Origin: an uncultured Bacillota bacterium
Lineage (GTDB): Bacteria; Bacillota_I; Bacilli_A; RFN20; CAG-826
NCBI GenBank assembly: GCA_937876465.1
Contig: CALEHV010000037.1
Location: 1-21,023 of the forward strand
Length of the DNA stretch: 21,023 nucleotides
Reading direction: 5' to 3'
The translations under genes and the position numbers were made by a program. A model generated the notes under the pieces. It was not told where the DNA came from. It was given only the letters and a program-made list of their open reading frames with translations, and made no database searches. Shown one piece after another: positions 14,220-21,023 of the stretch. The first letter of the stretch is position 1; the number at the start of each line of letters is the position of its first letter.

Positions 14220-14292
14220 GAGGTGGAAACCTATGGATTTAGAGCGTGTTTAAAACAATCACAAACTTTATCCGATTAGGATTTCTCCACCT
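14220..14292 (-). repeat. 8-bp inverted repeat in the leader of the replication operon
   Basis: GAGGTGGA (14220-14227) and TCCACCTC (14285-14292) are exact complements, with CCTA and TAGG just inside them. They enclose 57 nt directly upstream of the sigma-like gene. If transcribed leftward this forms the closing stem of a structured leader. A small GCC-AAAT-GGC hairpin lies between it and the Shine-Dalgarno. Confidence 0.4.
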
Positions 14293-14337
14293 CGATTTTG
14301 TTTGCAGATCGTTTCTTCCAAAAACTCTCTACATTTT

Positions 14338-14376
14338 CTTTCAATAGAATGGAAGTATCGATATTTCTATTGAAAG
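14338..14376. repeat. 12-bp perfect inverted repeat, candidate operator or hairpin
   Basis: CTTTCAATAGAA (14338-14349) and TTCTATTGAAAG (14365-14376) are exact complements separated by 15 nt, with the 8-bp palindrome TATCGATA (14357-14364) in the spacer. The arms are about three helical turns apart, centre to centre, which suits an operator for a multimeric repressor; as RNA it would be a stable 12-bp hairpin. Confidence 0.6.
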
Positions 14377-14510
14377 GTGCTTTTTATGAGCACATGAAAA
14401 GAATAGCAATATTGCAAAAATAATAGAATATAACGGTTTTACGTATTATTTTTTATAGGCAATAATGCTATGTGTAATATGTTTCCTTAATTATGAAAAC
14501 ATAATATTAA

Positions 14511-14572
14511 TTTATATTATTTTTGATATTACTAATTTTTCCATTTTGGCTTTTATATTATTTTTGATATTA
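14511..14572 (+). repeat. Two perfect 21-bp direct repeats upstream of the CGNR-protein gene
   Basis: The same 21 bp, beginning TTTATATTA and ending GATATTA, occurs at 14511-14531 and 14552-14572, 41 bp apart start to start (about four helical turns). The second copy covers the -10 region of the candidate rightward promoter. This is the layout of tandem operators for autoregulation, though both copies are AT-only apart from one G. Confidence 0.7.
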
Positions 14573-14573
14573 T
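14546..14573 (+). promoter_or_regulatory. Candidate promoter for the CGNR-protein gene
   Basis: TTGGCT (14546-14551) and TATTAT (14568-14573) are separated by 16 bp. The predicted leader to the ATG at 14613 is about 33 nt. The whole spacer lies inside the second 21-bp repeat. AT-rich DNA gives many -10 look-alikes, so the exact choice is uncertain. Confidence 0.4.
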
Positions 14574-14612
14574 ATTTAAGAAATTAAGATGTAAAAAAGT
14601 GAGTAAAAAAAT

Positions 14613-15809
14613 ATGAAAAAAATTGAAATTCCTGCTAATTTTTATCAAGAAAGTTTATTTTTATTTAAAAATCGACGTTTACAAGTCAAAGTTGATACAA
14701 ACCACACTTCTATGAGTACTGTTGTACACACTTTTATAATGCAAGAATATCCTGGTTTTGAATCTGCTTTTTCCAAATTTGCCTTTCAGCCAAAAGATGG
14801 CCTAGTGCGAATTGATGAAAAGAAAGGAAATGTTGAAGAAAAGAATATTTTATTCTCATTTATAGCATGTAAAAATAACCTTGATAAATATTGTAAATTT
14901 TTTAGAGAGAATGGTTTTTTATTCCCTTTAGATGTTGTTGAATTAAACGAAGCTAATTCCAGACAAATAATTGAATTATCAAAAAGAATGAGTGCTGCAG
15001 TAGAACTAATGAGCCAATTAAGCGAGTTAGAAAACAAAAATTATAAAAGGATGCTCACTTTAACTTTGTATTTATTATTAGGAACATCGGTTGTTTTAGA
15101 ATCAGATTCATACAAATATCATTCATGTACATTTGATGAAATTCATAAAATTTTAGATGAAGGATATGAACAAGAAATAGTTAAAAATTTAGAATTAGAT
15201 GATGAATGGAATTTCAAAATAAAAGATACTATTTTTGGTGAAACCAAAATGCACCGAGATAATTATAATTATATCGAAGATAACCGTGACGATTTTTTAG
15301 ATGATTTTTGGTTAAAGGTGTTCCATTGTTATTGCAATTACCAATACGACGAACACAATGAAATATATAGAAAGATTATTGACGTTTTATATCATACCTA
15401 CTTTAGCATCGGCAAAGTATATAGATTCACATATGAAGATATATTATTTAATGAAGATAAAGTAAACTGGGACGTTTTTGATGATAAATTCAAAAAGACT
15501 CTTATTGATGTGGCAAAAGTAATAGTTGGAATGGAAATAAATAGTAATTTAAAAGGTATTATACCTGAATATGACATTGATATTATGGAGCCACGTTGGA
15601 AAGTTACAGACTTGCTTAGCGCAATGTATTTTTCTATTTTTTACATGAGACCAAATATCGAACTCACAAGAAAATGTGAAAACCCAAATTGTAATAATTA
15701 CTTTACAGTAAGTAGAACTTCTTCTAGAAAAAAGTTTTGCTGTCAAGAATGTGCTAATGCAGCAGCACAAGCTAGATTCAGAGCCAAGAAAAAAGCCCCT
15801 ATTCTTTAG
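14613..15809 (+). CDS. CGNR-type zinc-finger protein of unknown function
   Basis: The only rightward gene, 398 residues. Most of the protein is not recognised: residues 1-70 are mixed alpha/beta, 75-150 contain a helical segment, and 190-300 are acidic and rich in aromatic residues. The C-terminus is a clear CGNR-like zinc finger: C355, C360, then C376/C377 and C380, followed by AN-AAAQARFR. Such fingers bind nucleic acid and often sit in regulators. The Shine-Dalgarno is poor (GTGAG). It opens away from the replication operon, as a phage repressor would, yet it has no classic HTH. It converges on the LlaJI-like nuclease gene with an 11-bp overlap of the 3' ends. It may be a repressor, an anti-phage gene or a regulator of the restriction pair. 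Confidence 0.75.
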   Translation: MKKIEIPANFYQESLFLFKNRRLQVKVDTNHTSMSTVVHTFIMQEYPGFESAFSKFAFQPKDGLVRIDEKKGNVEEKNILFSFIACKNNLDKYCKFFRENGFLFPLDVVELNEANSRQIIELSKRMSAAVELMSQLSELENKNYKRMLTLTLYLLLGTSVVLESDSYKYHSCTFDEIHKILDEGYEQEIVKNLELDDEWNFKIKDTIFGETKMHRDNYNYIEDNRDDFLDDFWLKVFHCYCNYQYDEHNEIYRKIIDVLYHTYFSIGKVYRFTYEDILFNEDKVNWDVFDDKFKKTLIDVAKVIVGMEINSNLKGIIPEYDIDIMEPRWKVTDLLSAMYFSIFYMRPNIELTRKCENPNCNNYFTVSRTSSRKKFCCQECANAAAQARFRAKKKAPIL

Positions 15810-17061
15810 GAGCTTCATTTACTTTTTCGATTTCGACAGCTAACAGTTCTTTGTCATAGTCATGATTGCCATCAAAATTCTTTAATAAATAGCGAGTATC
15901 AATGACTATACCTTGAACTTTTTCGTACTGTTCAGGCTTATCTATCCAATCCCCTACTGCTTCGGCTACATTTTGCATCCAACCACCATTAGGATCAAAT
16001 TTTTTCTTAGACTTATTAAAAGGCATTAAAAATGCATTAAACACTGGCGCATCACCAGCTTTTTCTCTTTTAACAAATTGAGCATAGGTGATTTGTTTGT
16101 TTATATCAGATGATTGTGGCAATGCAGCAGTTCCTAATTCAGGGTAGACTCCATATTTATAATATTTTGCATCAAGTACATAGAACTTCTTTTTGTATAA
16201 CATAATTGAATCCGGTTCAAGCGCAGATGCAGATTTTCCTTTTGCTGGCCCATATTTTTCGGTCCATTGAGCATGAGGAAAATAAATTTCTTTATTTGTC
16301 TCACCAAAATATTTATCAATGAGTTTTTCCCAAACCGAATCAAAATTATCAGTACCAAAATAAAATTGTTTATCAATTGTTTTATCATCAAGAAAATCAA
16401 TCATAGCAATCATTGATCTAAAAAGTTTTTTATCATTGTCATTATTTGTAGAAGACAATTTATCATGAAGAGTAGACAAAAACATTGTTTTATCAAATGA
16501 AATATCAGGAAATTCAGGCTTATTTAAGGTGTATAGCCATCCTATTCTATCAAAACTTTCATAGACGCAGTATTTATGTATTCTAGTAATAAGTCTATTT
16601 AAATTAGGCGTTTGCACTCTTACTACTTGTTTTAAATAAATAGGTGAGTTTCCTTGCAACAAAGGTTTTTGAGTTTTGATAGTTCTACTCCAGTCTGTTT
16701 TTCCTCGAGAATCTACTTTAAATGTTCTTTCGGTTTCACAATAATAGGTACCATTATGATCGAGGTAATAATTAATAACATTTAAATAGGCTTGAATAGG
16801 AAAATCTACTGATTGAGGTGCAGTAAATTTATCAACATGTAAAAGTCTGTCACGTTTATCAGTAAATGTAGCTAAAACTTGAAATAGGTTTTTAATATCA
16901 CGTTTTAACTCTACTTCATTATTTGGAAGTTCATAGCCAACAGGAAAATAAATGACTGCATTATCGGAATCAGCTTTGACTCCAACAAATCTATCGCCAT
17001 CTTCGTTGCTGTTTATATGACAGTGTTCTCTTATATTAAAGTGATCTCTATCAATTGGCAT
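15799..17061 (-). CDS. LlaJI-type restriction endonuclease subunit R2 (McrC-like nuclease)
   Basis: A 420-residue protein matching the RE_LlaJI family. The middle has the conserved SRGKTDWSRTIK stretch, and residues ~280-302 carry the PD-(D/E)XK centre: EPDSIMLYKKKFYVLDAKYY, with D in EPDS and D-x-K in DAKYYK. In LlaJI, an McrB-like GTPase (R1) and this nuclease (R2) together cut at an asymmetric site, with cytosine C5 methyltransferases protecting it. Here the gene follows R1 by 8 bp, in the same order as the LlaJI operon. ATG 17061 has a weak site (TAGG), so coupling to R1 is probable. The active-site residues are all present, so the enzyme looks intact. Confidence 0.88.
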   Translation of the reverse strand: MPIDRDHFNIREHCHINSNEDGDRFVGVKADSDNAVIYFPVGYELPNNEVELKRDIKNLFQVLATFTDKRDRLLHVDKFTAPQSVDFPIQAYLNVINYYLDHNGTYYCETERTFKVDSRGKTDWSRTIKTQKPLLQGNSPIYLKQVVRVQTPNLNRLITRIHKYCVYESFDRIGWLYTLNKPEFPDISFDKTMFLSTLHDKLSSTNNDNDKKLFRSMIAMIDFLDDKTIDKQFYFGTDNFDSVWEKLIDKYFGETNKEIYFPHAQWTEKYGPAKGKSASALEPDSIMLYKKKFYVLDAKYYKYGVYPELGTAALPQSSDINKQITYAQFVKREKAGDAPVFNAFLMPFNKSKKKFDPNGGWMQNVAEAVGDWIDKPEQYEKVQGIVIDTRYLLKNFDGNHDYDKELLAVEIEKVNEAPKE

Positions 17062-17069
17062 AATGAAAC

Positions 17070-19727
17070 CTAATTATTTTCAGTTGTTGCAGTTTCTCCG
17101 CTGACTTTAACAACAATGGTATTAAAGATATTTTCTTTAAAAACTTTAAATCTATCGTTGCCTTTGGCACTTAAAAATAATTCAATGACATCTTCTAAGC
17201 TTTTAACTTTTTCTAAATCAAAAACATCCTCTTTAGTAAATTTAAATGCATCATCCCATAGATATTTCAAAACTTTTTCAGGGAATTTACTATTTTGCTT
17301 ATTATTTCCTTCTTCAAATTTTAAATCCTCAGGTGACACAAAGTGTGTCCCTAATCTTTTATCTTCGGAAGAAGTCATTCTGATGTTTTTGTCTAAAATA
17401 ATTTTATTAATTTCAGTAAAGAATTTTTCCCAAGTTACAGTTGTATCTAAAATTTTAGTACTCGCAAATTCTTGTTCTTTTTCTTCACCACTATGGAATT
17501 TATTTTGAATTAAACGCATATTCCATCTTCTTTGGAAAGCGGTGTCTAATGTGAAGACATTTTGGTCAGATGTATTCATTGTACACAAGATTGAAAGATT
17601 TGATGGGATTGAAACTTTATGATTTGCATCCTCATAAACTAATGCAGCAATATCAGAATTTGTAATTTCATATTCGCTATTACCATCAATTGTTCTATCC
17701 AATAATTGGAAAATATCACCAAAAATTGCTGGAGCATTTCCTCTATTAACTTCCTCAATAACAAGATAGAATTTTTTATCAGGAGTCTTATACGCTTTCT
17801 TTAAAATGGTTGTAAAAGGACCAGGTGTAAAGGAATAGGAAACAGTTCCATTTTCATCAACTTTAGGAAGAATTTGTCCTACGAAATCACTGTATGTATA
17901 ATCTGGGTGGAAAACAACTCTTTCAATAATAGTGTTTGCATCACAATATTCGTTTTTAATTGTCCAGGATTTTCCGGCTCCAGGAACACCATACAAAATA
18001 GTATTTTCTCCAATTTTTAAACGTTCGCAATTATCATATTTGCTAGCAAGTGGCTCATTTTCTATTTCTTCCGAACCTTCTTCAGTCTCGTTCACTTCAG
18101 CATCATCGATTAAACACAAAATTCTATAAACATAAATTGGACTAATGCCTAGTTTTCTAGAGTAAATTGTAAACTGTCCACATTGAGTTACATAATTGCT
18201 ACTAGGAACAAGTCTAGCAACTCTAAACATTTTATTTACCCATTCATTGGAATAGAAAGGAACAAAATATTCTGGGTATAACATATAAATATACTTCCAT
18301 ACCCAGTTTTTATTATAGAAAACACCGAGCAAATCCTTTATATCGGAATAAATGGACTCGTATCCACCCATTGTAGATAATGCTCCGCTATTAATTGAAT
18401 CTTCAATTAAGTTAAAGACATTTACAAACATATCTCTAAACTGCTTAGCATATTCCTTTGCATCGGATTCAGAAATTTCGGTAATTGATCTGGCACTTGT
18501 GGCATAACGCCAGTTTCCATCTTTTTCGTAAAGAATATAATTGTGACGGTAATTACTAATTCTACCAAAATACCAATATTTATCTACATGCTCTAAGTAA
18601 TAAACAAGGCTTTTTTCTTCTTTCTTTCCGAAAAGTTTTAATAAACATTCTTCATCTGACATAGATTCAATTGCTTCTTTTCCGAACTCTTCTCTAAAAT
18701 CATGCAAAGGTTCATCTATTTCCTTGTAATCAAAGTCCTTTGCATTCCAATGTTCAATAATTACAGAATCTAAATCGGAATTGTCGTTATCGACTGCATC
18801 AGCTACTTTTACGCCAATGTCCAAATTTCCGATAAAATACTTATCACTACGTAAAAATTCTAAAAGAACCGAAGAATCTGTCTCAGTTGAATATGTACTC
18901 GCCTCAAAAATTTCAATAGCGTTTTCAATATACCTTAAAGATTCGTAATCATCTTTAATTTTGAAATAATTACCGTGTTTCTTATCAGTAAAAGTAATGT
19001 TACTTAATGTTCCAATTAAGGTATCTAAACGAATATTTGCAGCTGTACCATCAGTTAAAATCGTATTAGCTTTTTCCTCATATTCGGAATCAAGCCCTTC
19101 TTCCCTATATTTTAGAATTAAGTCAAGCACTCTAGGCCAGTCGCTGTATGTTTTAGCTCTAAATAAAAACAATACAAATTCAGGAAAAAACAATTTGCTG
19201 TCTCCAGTTTCCTTGTAAAGTTCGTGCATTATTTTGTAAACCATCATGACTGGGAAGTTACGAACATTTTTTAAGTTTTCATAATTACCTAATTTTGGAT
19301 TTATGTTTAAACATAATTTTTCGATTTGTCTTTCAAAAAGGAATTTATATTTAACTGAATCTTCAAAAGATTTTACATAGCGCTCAATTGCTCTATATGC
19401 AGGTGTAACTTTTCCACTAGTGTAACTATCATTTTCACGATAAAAAAGGCCTAATGATTCAGCCGAAATAGCATTGCGATAAGTATTATCGCTAGCACCT
19501 TGAGCAGCATACCTTTTGTTAAGTTCTGCATTTTCTCTAAAAAATCTAGAATAATAAGTTCCAAAATTTTCATTCGATTTATGATGAGCATTAAAAGTTT
19601 CAACAACCTTTGATTGAGTAAAAATTAGATAAAAATCAGTCATTGATTGCTTTGTCATAAACCAAAAATCATTTTCTAGTCCTTGGTTGATAATCTCATC
19701 CAAATAGTCCTTAACTTCTTGTTTCAT
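17070..19727 (-). CDS. McrB/LlaJI R1-like AAA+ GTPase restriction subunit
   Basis: An 885-residue protein. The first ~560 residues are a long, poorly recognised region that would include the DNA-reading domain. The AAA+ motor starts near residue 575: Walker A GVPGAGKS (~580), the McrB-type Walker B FYLVIEEVNRGNAPAIFGDI (~640-660), and CTMNTSDQN followed by LDTAFQRRW (sensor I and arginine finger, ~715-735). MNTSDQN and EEVNRGN mark the McrB branch, which uses GTP. It recognises the target and drives the R2 nuclease encoded 8 bp downstream. AAGGAG at the end of the preceding chimeric gene lies 9-10 nt before its ATG, and only 2 bp separate the two genes. Confidence 0.88.
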   Translation of the reverse strand: MKQEVKDYLDEIINQGLENDFWFMTKQSMTDFYLIFTQSKVVETFNAHHKSNENFGTYYSRFFRENAELNKRYAAQGASDNTYRNAISAESLGLFYRENDSYTSGKVTPAYRAIERYVKSFEDSVKYKFLFERQIEKLCLNINPKLGNYENLKNVRNFPVMMVYKIMHELYKETGDSKLFFPEFVLFLFRAKTYSDWPRVLDLILKYREEGLDSEYEEKANTILTDGTAANIRLDTLIGTLSNITFTDKKHGNYFKIKDDYESLRYIENAIEIFEASTYSTETDSSVLLEFLRSDKYFIGNLDIGVKVADAVDNDNSDLDSVIIEHWNAKDFDYKEIDEPLHDFREEFGKEAIESMSDEECLLKLFGKKEEKSLVYYLEHVDKYWYFGRISNYRHNYILYEKDGNWRYATSARSITEISESDAKEYAKQFRDMFVNVFNLIEDSINSGALSTMGGYESIYSDIKDLLGVFYNKNWVWKYIYMLYPEYFVPFYSNEWVNKMFRVARLVPSSNYVTQCGQFTIYSRKLGISPIYVYRILCLIDDAEVNETEEGSEEIENEPLASKYDNCERLKIGENTILYGVPGAGKSWTIKNEYCDANTIIERVVFHPDYTYSDFVGQILPKVDENGTVSYSFTPGPFTTILKKAYKTPDKKFYLVIEEVNRGNAPAIFGDIFQLLDRTIDGNSEYEITNSDIAALVYEDANHKVSIPSNLSILCTMNTSDQNVFTLDTAFQRRWNMRLIQNKFHSGEEKEQEFASTKILDTTVTWEKFFTEINKIILDKNIRMTSSEDKRLGTHFVSPEDLKFEEGNNKQNSKFPEKVLKYLWDDAFKFTKEDVFDLEKVKSLEDVIELFLSAKGNDRFKVFKENIFNTIVVKVSGETATTENN

Positions 19728-19729
19728 AA

Positions 19730-20671
19730 TTATTTATTCTCCTTTTCGATTTCCTTAATAACATTTGCTAAATAGTAAGCAAGCATTGGAGGAACAGCAT
19801 TACCAATTTGCTTAATTACTGAACTTTTATTGCCATAAAAAATATAATCATCATCAAAAGATTGAATTCTAGCAGCTTCGCGTGGTGTAAGTGTTCTATT
19901 TTGTTCAGGATGGATATAAACACCAGAAGAAGGTGTGTCAAATCTTGTAATAATTGTTTTGGCTAGTTCATCCCAGCACATTCTTCCATAAGCACCACTA
20001 AATGCACAAATAAAGGTAACAAATGCTAATTTAATCGAATTATGACGCAACTTTGGGTGATTACTACTCAATTCAACAAAAGCAACTATCAAGGGTGGGG
20101 CAATCAAAAACGGTAATTTTAATTGTAAAGCAATAAAAGCCGTTAATGCTAATGCACATAACCGTTTTAAATTTAAGCTATAGGTTTCTTTAACTGCTGC
20201 AGTAACCGGATGATATTCCTGAACACTACGATAGCCGCCCTTCTCTAAATATTGTTGCCCGATTACAATCAAAATACTCATTGCAGTAGCAAAAAGCGGA
20301 TACAACCATGACTCACTATTAATAATGATTGGTAAGATCGTTGCAGATATCAATGGAGCAAACGTCGTTTTAGATAAAAATAATCCCGTCACACATACTA
20401 CAAAGCCAATTAAAATTTTAAAATAAATATCAATATCTACATATTTAACCAAAATAATCCCTAACGACGCATAAGCCGCAATTAAAAAAACCAATTTAAT
20501 TTTATTAGTTTTCCATACTTGTTTAGGCGCTAACCATGCTCCAATCGTCAATGCCGTAATTTCTGGAAAAATAAATTCTTTTTCATGAAACACTTCTGAC
20601 ATCAAGATCATTAAAGCTACTAGCAAGATCGTCATTATCTGGGGAACAATACTTTTCTTTACTTCCATCAT
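19730..20671 (-). CDS. Chimera: HPP-like membrane protein N-terminus fused to C5 methyltransferase C-terminus
   Basis: One open frame of 313 codons made of two unrelated parts. Residues ~1-225 are a multi-pass membrane protein of HPP-like type, with hydrophobic segments around 8-27, 58-76, 84-100, 104-120, 122-140, 171-184, 186-200 and 213-226. Residues ~228-313 are the C-terminus of a DNA cytosine-5 methyltransferase: YGRMCWD, a TRFDTPSSG segment, motif IX with RTLTPREAARIQSF (260-272) and motif X with GNAVPP (290-295). All catalytic motifs (I, IV, VI, VIII) are missing, so methylation by this product is not possible, and the membrane protein lacks its last helices. GAGG lies 5 nt before ATG 20671 (a second ATG follows at once). 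It sits 2 bp before the McrB-like gene, where an LlaJI operon has a methyltransferase. Most likely two genes broken by integration. Confidence 0.8.
   Translation of the reverse strand: MMEVKKSIVPQIMTILLVALMILMSEVFHEKEFIFPEITALTIGAWLAPKQVWKTNKIKLVFLIAAYASLGIILVKYVDIDIYFKILIGFVVCVTGLFLSKTTFAPLISATILPIIINSESWLYPLFATAMSILIVIGQQYLEKGGYRSVQEYHPVTAAVKETYSLNLKRLCALALTAFIALQLKLPFLIAPPLIVAFVELSSNHPKLRHNSIKLAFVTFICAFSGAYGRMCWDELAKTIITRFDTPSSGVYIHPEQNRTLTPREAARIQSFDDDYIFYGNKSSVIKQIGNAVPPMLAYYLANVIKEIEKENK
19982..19999. other. Candidate prophage attachment junction (attL/attR) inside the chimeric gene
   Basis: These 18 bp encode S-G-A-Y-G-R. Upstream codons belong to the membrane protein, while Y-G-R-M-x-W is the usual entry to the C-terminal part of LlaJI-type methyltransferases, so the crossover lies in or next to this stretch. 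The frame is kept across it. No integrase gene is adjacent on this side; it would have to be at the left end of the element. The alternative is a deletion between two chromosomal genes. Confidence 0.55.
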
Positions 20672-20680
20672 TTTCACCTC

Positions 20681-20714
20681 AATAGAACTCATTCTATTAC
20701 AAAAAGCGAGTATA
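20681..20714 (-). promoter_or_regulatory. Promoter/leader region of the membrane-protein gene
   Basis: On the minus strand TATACT (20714-20709) is a fair -10 with no convincing -35. Between it and the Shine-Dalgarno is a perfect 7-bp stem, AATAGAA-CTCA-TTCTATT on the plus strand (20681-20698). Transcription from here would run through the chimeric gene into both restriction genes. Confidence 0.4.
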
Positions 20715-20717
20715 GTA

Positions 20718-20752
20718 AATAAGAAAACGATATAACCTAACCGTTATATCGT
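20718..20752 (-). terminator. Intrinsic terminator of the aminopeptidase gene
   Basis: ACGATATAAC and GTTATATCGT (20752-20743 and 20736-20727 on the minus strand) form a perfect 10-bp stem with a 6-nt loop, followed by TTTTC and T-rich sequence. It lies 7 bp after the aminopeptidase stop codon and separates that gene from the chimeric gene. Confidence 0.8.
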
Positions 20753-20758
20753 CATTTC

Positions 20759-21023
20759 TTAAAATACAAAATTTCCGTTTTCAAATATCCTTACTACTTG
20801 ACCATCTTTTGTTTCTCCCACAATTTTCAAATCACTAGTACCAATCATAAAATCAACATGAGTTAATGAATCATTGACTCCCTTTTCCAACAATTGTTCT
20901 TTAGTCATTGTTAAACCACCTTGAATACATTCACTAAAGCCTTTTCCAATTGCTAAATGACATGAAGCATTTTCATCAAATAAAGTATTATAGAATAATG
21001 TTTTCATATTAGAAATTGGCGAA
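20759..21023 (-). CDS. M29-family aminopeptidase, C-terminal part (5' end outside window)
   Basis: The frame is open to the window edge; the 87 visible codons are the C-terminus. SPISN, LFYNTLFDENASCHLAIGKG, then HVDFMIGTSDL and a final FENGNFVF match the end of thermophilic-type M29 metallopeptidases, in which the H of CHLA and the H and D of HVDFM are metal ligands of the two-metal centre. The enzyme removes N-terminal residues from peptides in the cytoplasm. An internal ATG (21007) is not the true start because the conserved sequence continues upstream of it. A strong terminator follows. This is a host housekeeping gene and marks chromosome to the right of the prophage. Confidence 0.9.
   Translation of the reverse strand, partial: SPISNMKTLFYNTLFDENASCHLAIGKGFSECIQGGLTMTKEQLLEKGVNDSLTHVDFMIGTSDLKIVGETKDGQVVRIFENGNFVF

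Larger units (their letters stand above)
14192..14612. other. 421-bp gene-free divergent control region
   Basis: This very AT-rich region lies between the leftward replication operon and the rightward CGNR-protein gene, the place expected for an early/lysogeny switch. It contains inverted repeats at 14220-14292 and 14338-14376, a GCAATATTGC palindrome (14406-14415), a GTGCT/AGCAC hairpin (14377-14393), a 7-bp dyad ATAATAT/ATATTAT (14501-14520) and the 21-bp direct repeats at 14511-14572. No gene with a credible start was found. I could not assign the leftward promoter with confidence. Confidence 0.7.
1..19999. mobile_element. Prophage, right-hand part (left end outside window)
   Basis: A leftward run of phage replication, regulation and DNA-modification genes with gaps mostly under 60 bp, joined at its right end to an LlaJI-like restriction pair and then, through an in-frame chimeric gene, to host-type genes. 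The proposed right boundary is the junction at 19982-19999, where a membrane-protein reading frame turns into a methyltransferase C-terminus. The left boundary, integrase, large terminase and structural genes are not in the window. That 14.6-20.0 kb belongs to the same element as the phage genes is inferred from contiguity and from the boundary lying beyond it. Confidence 0.75.

Noticed and set aside
14268..14366. Leftward open frame of 32 codons containing SIERKCREFLEETICKQNRG in the control region
   Set aside because: The composition looks somewhat protein-like, but there is no ATG or GTG, the only TTG is deep inside it, and no ribosome binding site precedes it. It may be a gene remnant, but I cannot support it as a gene.
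14406..14415. GCAATATTGC palindrome as a stand-alone operator
   Set aside because: A single 10-bp AT-rich palindrome in a 75% or so AT region is not strong evidence; it is only mentioned as part of the control region.
17116..17508. 130-codon frame on the plus strand opposite the McrB-like gene
   Set aside because: It is antisense to the conserved AAA+ C-terminus, serine/leucine-rich as expected for a shadow frame, and has no start signal.

Overview
The window reads as the replication, methylation and right-hand end of a prophage in a low-GC Firmicute, followed by about 1 kb of host chromosome. The host type is inferred from AT-rich DNA, purine-rich GGAGG ribosome binding sites, TGA used as a stop, and gene families typical of Firmicutes phages (DUF2800, DUF2815, DUF4314, DUF1492-like, VRR-NUC). 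The bulk of the window is one leftward gene train with short gaps or overlaps.

Read in transcription order from about 14.2 kb down to 1: a sigma-70-region-4-like regulator, a 70-codon gene that seems to start at CTG, an Rrp5-like small protein, a DUF2800 nuclease-like protein, a DUF2815 single-strand-binding-like protein, a family A DNA polymerase, a primase/SF3 helicase, a VRR-NUC nuclease, an SNF2 helicase and a DUF1492/ArpU-like activator. Then comes a regulatory block: five 10-bp tandem repeats, an extended -10 promoter and an intrinsic terminator. It sits before a small-terminase-like gene. After it come a ParB-adenine/cytosine methyltransferase fusion, a C5-cytosine methyltransferase, five small genes including a DUF4314 protein, and the start of an S-adenosylmethionine synthetase. 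The last module couples SAM supply with two DNA methyltransferases.

At 14.2-14.6 kb lies a gene-free control region with several inverted repeats and a perfect 21-bp direct repeat. The only rightward gene (14613-15809) leaves it; it encodes an unfamiliar protein ending in a CGNR-type zinc finger. It meets tail to tail, with an 11-bp overlap, a leftward pair resembling the LlaJI restriction enzyme: an McrB-like AAA+ GTPase (R1) and a PD-(D/E)XK McrC/LlaJI-type nuclease (R2).

The most striking feature is the gene upstream of that pair (19730-20671). Its first ~225 residues are an HPP-like host membrane protein. Its last ~85 residues are the C-terminus (motifs IX and X) of a C5-cytosine methyltransferase, as expected for the modification gene of an LlaJI-type operon. 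The join at 19982-19999 is in frame. I interpret it as the prophage/chromosome junction: the attachment site on the phage would lie inside the methyltransferase gene and the bacterial site inside the membrane-protein gene, so that integration splits both. To the right are host sequences: the membrane-protein promoter, a terminator and the 3' part of an M29 aminopeptidase gene.

No tRNA, rRNA or CRISPR array was seen, and no integrase, portal or large terminase gene lies in the window.
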